Made by a program: the position numbers and the translations under genes. DNA of 12,500 nucleotides from NCBI GenBank assembly GCA_002104895.1, contig MCFG01000380.1, positions 1-12,500 of the forward strand. Reading direction: 5' to 3'. This document shows, piece after piece, positions 7,996 to 12,500 of this stretch (positions are counted from its first letter, which is position 1; each line of letters begins with the position of its first letter). The notes under the pieces were generated by a model that was not told the origin of the DNA, did no database searches, and was given only the letters and a program-made list of their open reading frames with translations. The stretch comes from Anaeromyces robustus (Eukaryota > Neocallimastigomycota > Neocallimastigomycetes > Neocallimastigales > Neocallimastigaceae).

Positions 7996-8519
7996 AAAGT
8001 AATATTAAATATTAGATACTTATCTTAATAAAAAAAAATAAAAATTAATTTATTATTATGTAATTATGTACATAAATAATATAATAATTAATTATAATCA
8101 TTAAAAAAAAATAGAAATAATTTAATAAAATAGAAAACTAATAAATAATAAATATAAAAAAATAGAAAATTAATAAAATTGAAGATAGATTATAAAGATA
8201 AATTTAAAGATAATTAAGAAAAACAAATTCGAATAAAAAATATAAAAAAATGTACATAAATATTAAATATTAATTAATAGAAAAAAAATAATATAATTTA
8301 TTAAATTTAATATTTACCAATATTTAAAAAATTTACCCCTTATATATATGTATCCCATGGTATATAATTTTTTTTATTAAATATTTCTTTTTTAGTTTTT
8401 GTACTACAATATTTCTTTTTATATTAATTTACATATATTATATAATATTATAAATATTAATATATTATATTAATTATAAATTTTAAATATACAGAAATTC
8501 CAAAATATTTCTACATATA

Positions 8520-8548
8520 TTGGAATTATTTGGAATTATTTGGAATTT
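8520..8548. repeat. Three tandem copies of TTGGAATTAT
   Basis: TTGGAATTAT is repeated at 10-bp spacing; the third copy reads TTGGAATTTTA. An inverted partner AAATTCCA lies just upstream, near 8496. No gene is adjacent. Confidence 0.7.
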
Positions 8549-8990
8549 TATATCCGTAATTCACATTATTTAATTTATGAATAAAATTATTAATTATTAA
8601 AAAAAAAAATCTATCTATCTATATATATATATTTTAAAATTAATTAATAATTTTATTTTTTATTTTAATATTAGTTTTTTTTTTTTTTTTTTAAAAAAAA
8701 TAAAATTAAAAAATGATATAACATTATAACATTATTAATTATTTACAAAAATTATAACATAAAAGTTAATATTAAGTTTAAAAAAAAGATTGATATGTTT
8801 TTATAATAAAAAACTTATATAACTTTTTACATTAATAAATATATAACAGATGTTAAAAATAGTTATAAAGTTAATGTTTATTTAAAATATATATGTAATG
8901 AAGAACACAAAAAAATCATATTAATTTTTATTTTAGGAAAAAAAAAAAAAAAACTTTTTAAAAAAAAAAAATATAATATATATACTATTT

Positions 8991-9184
8991 TATTATTAAA
9001 TCTCTAAGCCACAGTTATAGAAAAAAGGTACAATTCTATATAGAAAAAAATAAATTGATATAATTAGATACCTATTCATTAAAAAAAAAGTTGTAAATTT
9101 TTTTATTAAATCATTAAAGCCACAACATAGAAAAATGCCACAACTTTATTTAGAAAAAAATGTAATTGATATAAATTCAATATT
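8991..9184. repeat. Degenerate direct duplication spaced 111 bp
   Basis: A block of about 85 bases starting at 8991 recurs from 9101. Shared landmarks in the same order are ATTAAATC, TAAGCCACA or AAAGCCACA, ATAGAAAAA, ACAAxTxTATxTAGAAAAAAAT and AATTGATATAA. The AAGCCA landmarks sit at 9006 and 9117. The two copies have diverged by many substitutions and small indels. No coding potential is seen. Confidence 0.75.
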
Positions 9185-9520
9185 AAAAAATTTAATTTTA
9201 AATTAATATTTTTTTTTTTTCAAAAAAAAAAAAAGCTTATTTTTTGTTTACCATTATTGTTTCTTATTTATTCCGCTTGTGTTTGTATTCATACTTTAAT
9301 ATTTAAGAGATATTAATAAAGAGTACAATTTATTAGTAGTGATTATTGATTATTGTTAAAAAATGTTCCATAAAAAAATTTATAAATATCAATATGATAT
9401 TATGGAATTTAAAAATAATATACTGAATATATTATACTAGATGTCTTATAGATAATATCTTTTTATTTAGTATAGAATTCTTATTACTTTTATTGCTTTA
9501 TAACAACAAAATTTATATAC

Positions 9521-9563
9521 GTATATGTATATGTATTAATAATATTAACAAATATACATATAC
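9521..9563. repeat. 12-bp perfect inverted repeat, 19-base loop
   Basis: GTATATGTATAT (9521-9532) is the reverse complement of ATATACATATAC (9552-9563). The right arm is also the start of the direct repeat copy at 9547. With simple TA-type sequence, chance pairing is plausible. Confidence 0.5.
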
Positions 9564-9598
9564 CTAAAATATATATATATATTTTTATGGACATTTCA

Positions 9599-9663
<65 letters not shown>

Positions 9664-9717
9664 ACATATACTTTAAAATATATATATTTATATTTATATA
9701 TTTTTTATGGACAATTC
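9547..9717. repeat. Direct repeat pair flanking a TAA microsatellite, spaced 108 bp
   Basis: Copy A (9547-9600) and copy B (from 9655) both run AACAAATxTACATATAC, then TxTAAAATATATATAT, then TTTTTATGGACA and TTCA. The (TAA)19 array lies between them. A unit of repeat plus TAA run was probably duplicated, with loss of the TAA run after copy B. Confidence 0.75.
9600..9656. repeat. (TAA)19 perfect microsatellite
   Basis: Nineteen uninterrupted TAA units between the two direct repeat copies. Confidence 0.95.
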
Positions 9718-10215
9718 AAATATTACATAATGATTCATTAATTAATTATATATTTATTATATTATCATTAATTTGTTTATATATTTTTTTATTTTGTAAT
9801 GCATTTTTTTTATTGTTAAATAAATTATTTTATATTTAATTTTATGCTAATATACTTATTGTTTTATAGCAGAGTTCTATAATTCTATAAAAAAAAAATT
9901 AAAAAAAAATGGAAATTAAAAAAAAAAATGAAAAATTTTTTTATTAAAAAGAATTTTTTTTTTTAAAAATATTAATATAAATTAAAATTAAATATATTAA
10001 AACTCATTCAATATTTAATATTAATTTATAAATTTTATTTTTATTTAATATTAAAAGTACTAGATTTATATAATATAAAAAAAAAGAAGTTTACTCCTTA
10101 TTAAATAAAGTTTATAACAATTATTACTATTATTATAATAGTGTAATATATTATAATAAATAATTACAATACTTGTGTGAATAATAAATATAAAAAAATA
10201 TAATTAATAAATACA

Positions 10216-10306
10216 AAAATAAATAAATAAATAAATATAAATATATAAATAAAATATATATAAATATATAAATAAATAAATGAATAAATAAATAAATAAA
10301 TAAAAA
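10216..10306. repeat. AAAT/ATATA-rich simple repeat
   Basis: Two blocks of AAAT units are separated by ATATA variants, with one TGAA interruption near 10281. It resembles the AAAT arrays at 5041 and in the leader at 3100-3137. Confidence 0.8.
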
Positions 10307-10499
10307 TACAATCGTTTGGGTAATGAAACAATAATTAATATTTTAATATATGTGTGTATTAATATATATATATTATTATAGAATATTACTGATTCAATTT
10401 TTATATATTTTATATAGATTTGTAGATAAGAAAAATCTATAAAAAAAATATTTAATTTTATTATCTAAAAGTTAAAAGTTATTAGTAGCATTTTTAACT

Positions 10500-10557
10500 A
10501 TTATTACTATATAAAATAAAAAATTAGTAGTAATATTTATTTTATAATAGTAATAAT
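10500..10557. repeat. 21/22-bp near-perfect inverted repeat
   Basis: The left arm at 10500-10520 (ATTATTACTATATAAAATAAA, given here as landmarks ATTATTACTA and AAAATAAA) pairs with the right arm at 10536-10557 (TTTATTTTAT then AGTAATAAT), with a single extra base and a 15-base loop. It overlaps a smaller hairpin (AGTTAAAA with TTTTAACT, ending at 10499). No transposase or terminal duplication is evident, so a miniature element is only a possibility. Confidence 0.6.
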
Positions 10558-10979
10558 TATAAATATAAAAAAAAAAGACATTTATTTTATGAAGTAAAAA
10601 AAAAAAAAAAAATTCATTAAATAAAATGTTTCATTTTTTAAATATATATTACTCAATTTAATTCAATATTTGATAATTTCTTTTAATATATTTAATATAA
10701 AATTATCACATTTAATTAATAAAAAGATTATTAAATTAAGTTTATAGACTAATTAATATAGATTTTTATTGTTAATAAAAGGATAATATATTAATTTATA
10801 GATTGTCTAATTGAAAAAAAAAAAATTTTTTTTTTTTTTTTTTTATTTTTTAATTACAATATTTAATATTAAAAATTTTTATATAAAATAAATTATTTTC
10901 CCATTTTTATAATCTTTTTCAATATCTTTTTTTTTTTTTCTTTCCTTTATCTTTAATTTAATTAATATAACATTGTTCT

Positions 10980-11078
10980 ATTTTTTTTCTTATTTATATA
11001 TCAATTAAAAATCTAAAAAAAATAAATAGATATAGATTTAATTAATAATAAATATTATTAATAATAAAATAAAAAAAG
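10980..11078 (+). promoter_or_regulatory. Putative promoter and leader of the second beta-helix gene
   Basis: A T-tract and TTATTTATATATC about 85 bases before the ATG mirror the layout upstream of the gene at 3143. The leader is A-rich but lacks the long AAAT expansion seen there. The last bases, ATAAAAAAAG before the ATG, are identical between the two genes. A tract TTTCTTTCCTTTATC lies further upstream, near 10939-10953. Confidence 0.35.
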
Positions 11079-12500
11079 ATGAAACTTCAAAGACAAATAA
11101 AAAATATATTTGCAACCTTATTTTTATTAAATTTGGTTCATGCTCAAGATACTATTGAAGAGGAAAAACCAACTGAAATAATATTAACTCCAGGTCCAAT
11201 TGTTGGTAAATATAATAAAAATGATTTAGATGAAATATATAATGAATCAAGTATTGAAATTCAATGTACCGGTATTTCATGTAATTCTTCAAGTGATAAT
11301 GTTTTACTTGATGAAGGTAAAGTTACTATTTCTAATCCTGGTACTTATATACTTGGTGGTGAATTAAATGGTCAACTTAATATTGCAGTTTCAAAAGAAG
11401 ATACTGTTCATCTTATATTAAGAAATGCCACTATTTCTAGTGATTTTGGACCAGCTATATATGGTGAAAAATGTAAAAAAGTAATCATTACTACTGAAGG
11501 TCAAAATTATATTTCTGATTCAACTAATTATCCAGAAGATACAACAACAACTAGTATTATTACTACTGATGAAATTGAAACTGAAATTATTGATGAAGTT
11601 AATAAAGAAATTGAAAATAATGAAAATGAAGATAAACAAAGTAAACCACCAAATGCTTGTATTTTTATTAAAAGTAATCTTTCTTTAAATGGTAAAGGTT
11701 CTCTTAATGTTTATGGTAATTTTGATGAAGGTATTAGATCAAAAAAGAGTTTAAAACTTGTTTCTGGTAAAATAAATGTCGCTTCAAAAGGTAATGGTAT
11801 TAAAGCTAAAGAATCCATTTCTATTAAGGATGCTGAAATCAATGTAGATTCTGGTAAAACTGGTATTAAAGTTACCAAAGATACTGAACCAGAAGAAGGT
11901 TTTATTGTTATTGATGGAGGTAAAATTATTGTTAAAGCTGTAAAAGATGGTATTCATGCTGAAACTCATTTAACAGTTAATGATGGTAATATTAAAATTA
12001 TTGATTGTGAAGAAGGTCTTGAAGCCCAAATGATTGATATTGTTGGTGGTGATATTTATATTGATGCTTCTGATGATGGTATTAATGCTTCAAAAATTTA
12101 TAAATTACCAGAAAATGAAGATGAAATACCATCACAATCTTCAATTTCTAATGAAAATGAAAATGAAAATGAAGTTAAAGATATTGATAATAATACTACT
12201 GTTGAAGCCGAGGAAAAATTTGAATGTAATAATGAACAATGTGATTTAAAGGAGAAACGTGATGAAAATGATTATAATCTTGATGAACAAGTATATCTTA
12301 GAATAACTGGTGGTAAAGTTGATGTTAGAGTTGAAGGACCAGATCTTGATGGTATTGATTCTAATGGTTCACTTTTTATTGGTGGTGATTCTGAAGTTTA
12401 TGTTAGTGTTGTTTATGGTGGTTTTAAATCCATTAATGATAATTCTACTGCTTTAATTACTGGTTCTGGTAATTTCCCATTACAACCAGGTGCTCCAGGA
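11079..12500 (+). CDS. Second secreted Cthe_2159-like beta-helix protein (3' end outside window)
   Basis: The frame is open from the ATG at 11079 to the window end, exactly 474 codons, with no stop or intron, so the C-terminal domain is not visible. The signal peptide (residues 1-22, LFLLNLVHA) matches the gene at 3143 with four changes. Residues 74-141 are identical in protein to residues 70-137 there. The Thr-rich/acidic insertion is shared with one Thr fewer. The beta-helix rungs follow (DEGIRSKK, DGIHAE, CEEGLEAQ, DDGINAS at 332-338). A loop between DDGIN and DEQVY is 44 residues longer than in the first gene and holds a NENENENE run and two Cys (CNNEQC). After VVYG, 12 residues present in the other copies are missing. 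The last visible part, ALITGSGNFPLQPGAPG, diverges from the first gene. It is probably secreted and polysaccharide-binding, as for the family. It appears functional as far as seen, but a defect beyond the window cannot be excluded. Confidence 0.85.
   Translation, partial: MKLQRQIKNIFATLFLLNLVHAQDTIEEEKPTEIILTPGPIVGKYNKNDLDEIYNESSIEIQCTGISCNSSSDNVLLDEGKVTISNPGTYILGGELNGQLNIAVSKEDTVHLILRNATISSDFGPAIYGEKCKKVIITTEGQNYISDSTNYPEDTTTTSIITTDEIETEIIDEVNKEIENNENEDKQSKPPNACIFIKSNLSLNGKGSLNVYGNFDEGIRSKKSLKLVSGKINVASKGNGIKAKESISIKDAEINVDSGKTGIKVTKDTEPEEGFIVIDGGKIIVKAVKDGIHAETHLTVNDGNIKIIDCEEGLEAQMIDIVGGDIYIDASDDGINASKIYKLPENEDEIPSQSSISNENENENEVKDIDNNTTVEAEEKFECNNEQCDLKEKRDENDYNLDEQVYLRITGGKVDVRVEGPDLDGIDSNGSLFIGGDSEVYVSVVYGGFKSINDNSTALITGSGNFPLQPGAPG

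Larger units (their letters stand above)
7996..11078. other. AT-rich spacer with degenerate duplications and hairpins
   Basis: These 3.1 kb hold no gene that I can see. They contain a triple 10-bp repeat (8520-8548), a T18A8 junction (8675-8700), a degenerate 111-bp-spaced duplication (8991-9184), a 108-bp-spaced duplication around a TAA array (9547-9717), AAAT-type repeats (10216-10306), an inverted repeat (10500-10557) and an A12T19 junction (10814-10844). A slightly less AT-rich patch at 9230-9345 has no open frame of note. Confidence 0.75.

Noticed and set aside
12034-12249. Overlapping plus-strand frame rich in Met/Leu/Lys inside the second gene
   Set aside because: Frame-shifted shadow of the beta-helix gene. 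The matching shadow at 4089-4370 in the first gene has no independent conservation.

Overview
The window looks like nuclear DNA from a lower eukaryote with an extremely AT-rich genome. It has about 2 to 3 kb of near-pure A/T spacer between genes, long runs of TAA, ATT, AAAT, poly-A and poly-T, and intron-free genes with A-rich leaders and strongly A/T-ending codons. Secreted proteins of a bacterial-type polysaccharide-binding family in this setting fit an anaerobic gut fungus (Neocallimastigomycota) best. A dictyostelid or another AT-rich protist cannot be excluded from this sequence alone.

Layout: 1-393 is the 3' end of an unrecognised gene for an acidic, Asn/Asp-rich protein. 394-3142 is spacer with microsatellites and a 47/48-bp T-rich minisatellite. 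3143-4840 is a complete gene for a secreted 565-residue right-handed beta-helix protein related to the carbohydrate-binding Cthe_2159 family (DUF4353). 4841-7531 is spacer with T/A palindromes, hairpins and two faint minus-strand coding relics. 7532-7995 is a decayed 3' fragment of a third family member. 7996-11078 is spacer with degenerate duplications and inverted repeats. 11079-12500 is a second apparently functional paralogue that runs off the window.

All three family members lie on the plus strand, so this is a tandem array in which copies arise, change and die. The two intact copies share a signal peptide, a start context and a 68-residue block that is identical in protein and differs only by synonymous changes. 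Outside that block they differ by indels: a 44-residue expanded acidic loop and a 12-residue loss in the second copy. The pseudogene keeps the block lost by the second copy and otherwise resembles that copy in the middle part. It carries a perfect 15-bp inverted repeat exactly where an intact copy has four other bases, the signature of a template-switch mutation. The encoded proteins are probably secreted or surface-exposed plant-polysaccharide binders. No dockerin, CBM1 or catalytic enzyme domain is visible. I see no evidence for a wholly new multi-gene system; the most unusual content is the evolutionary record in this array.
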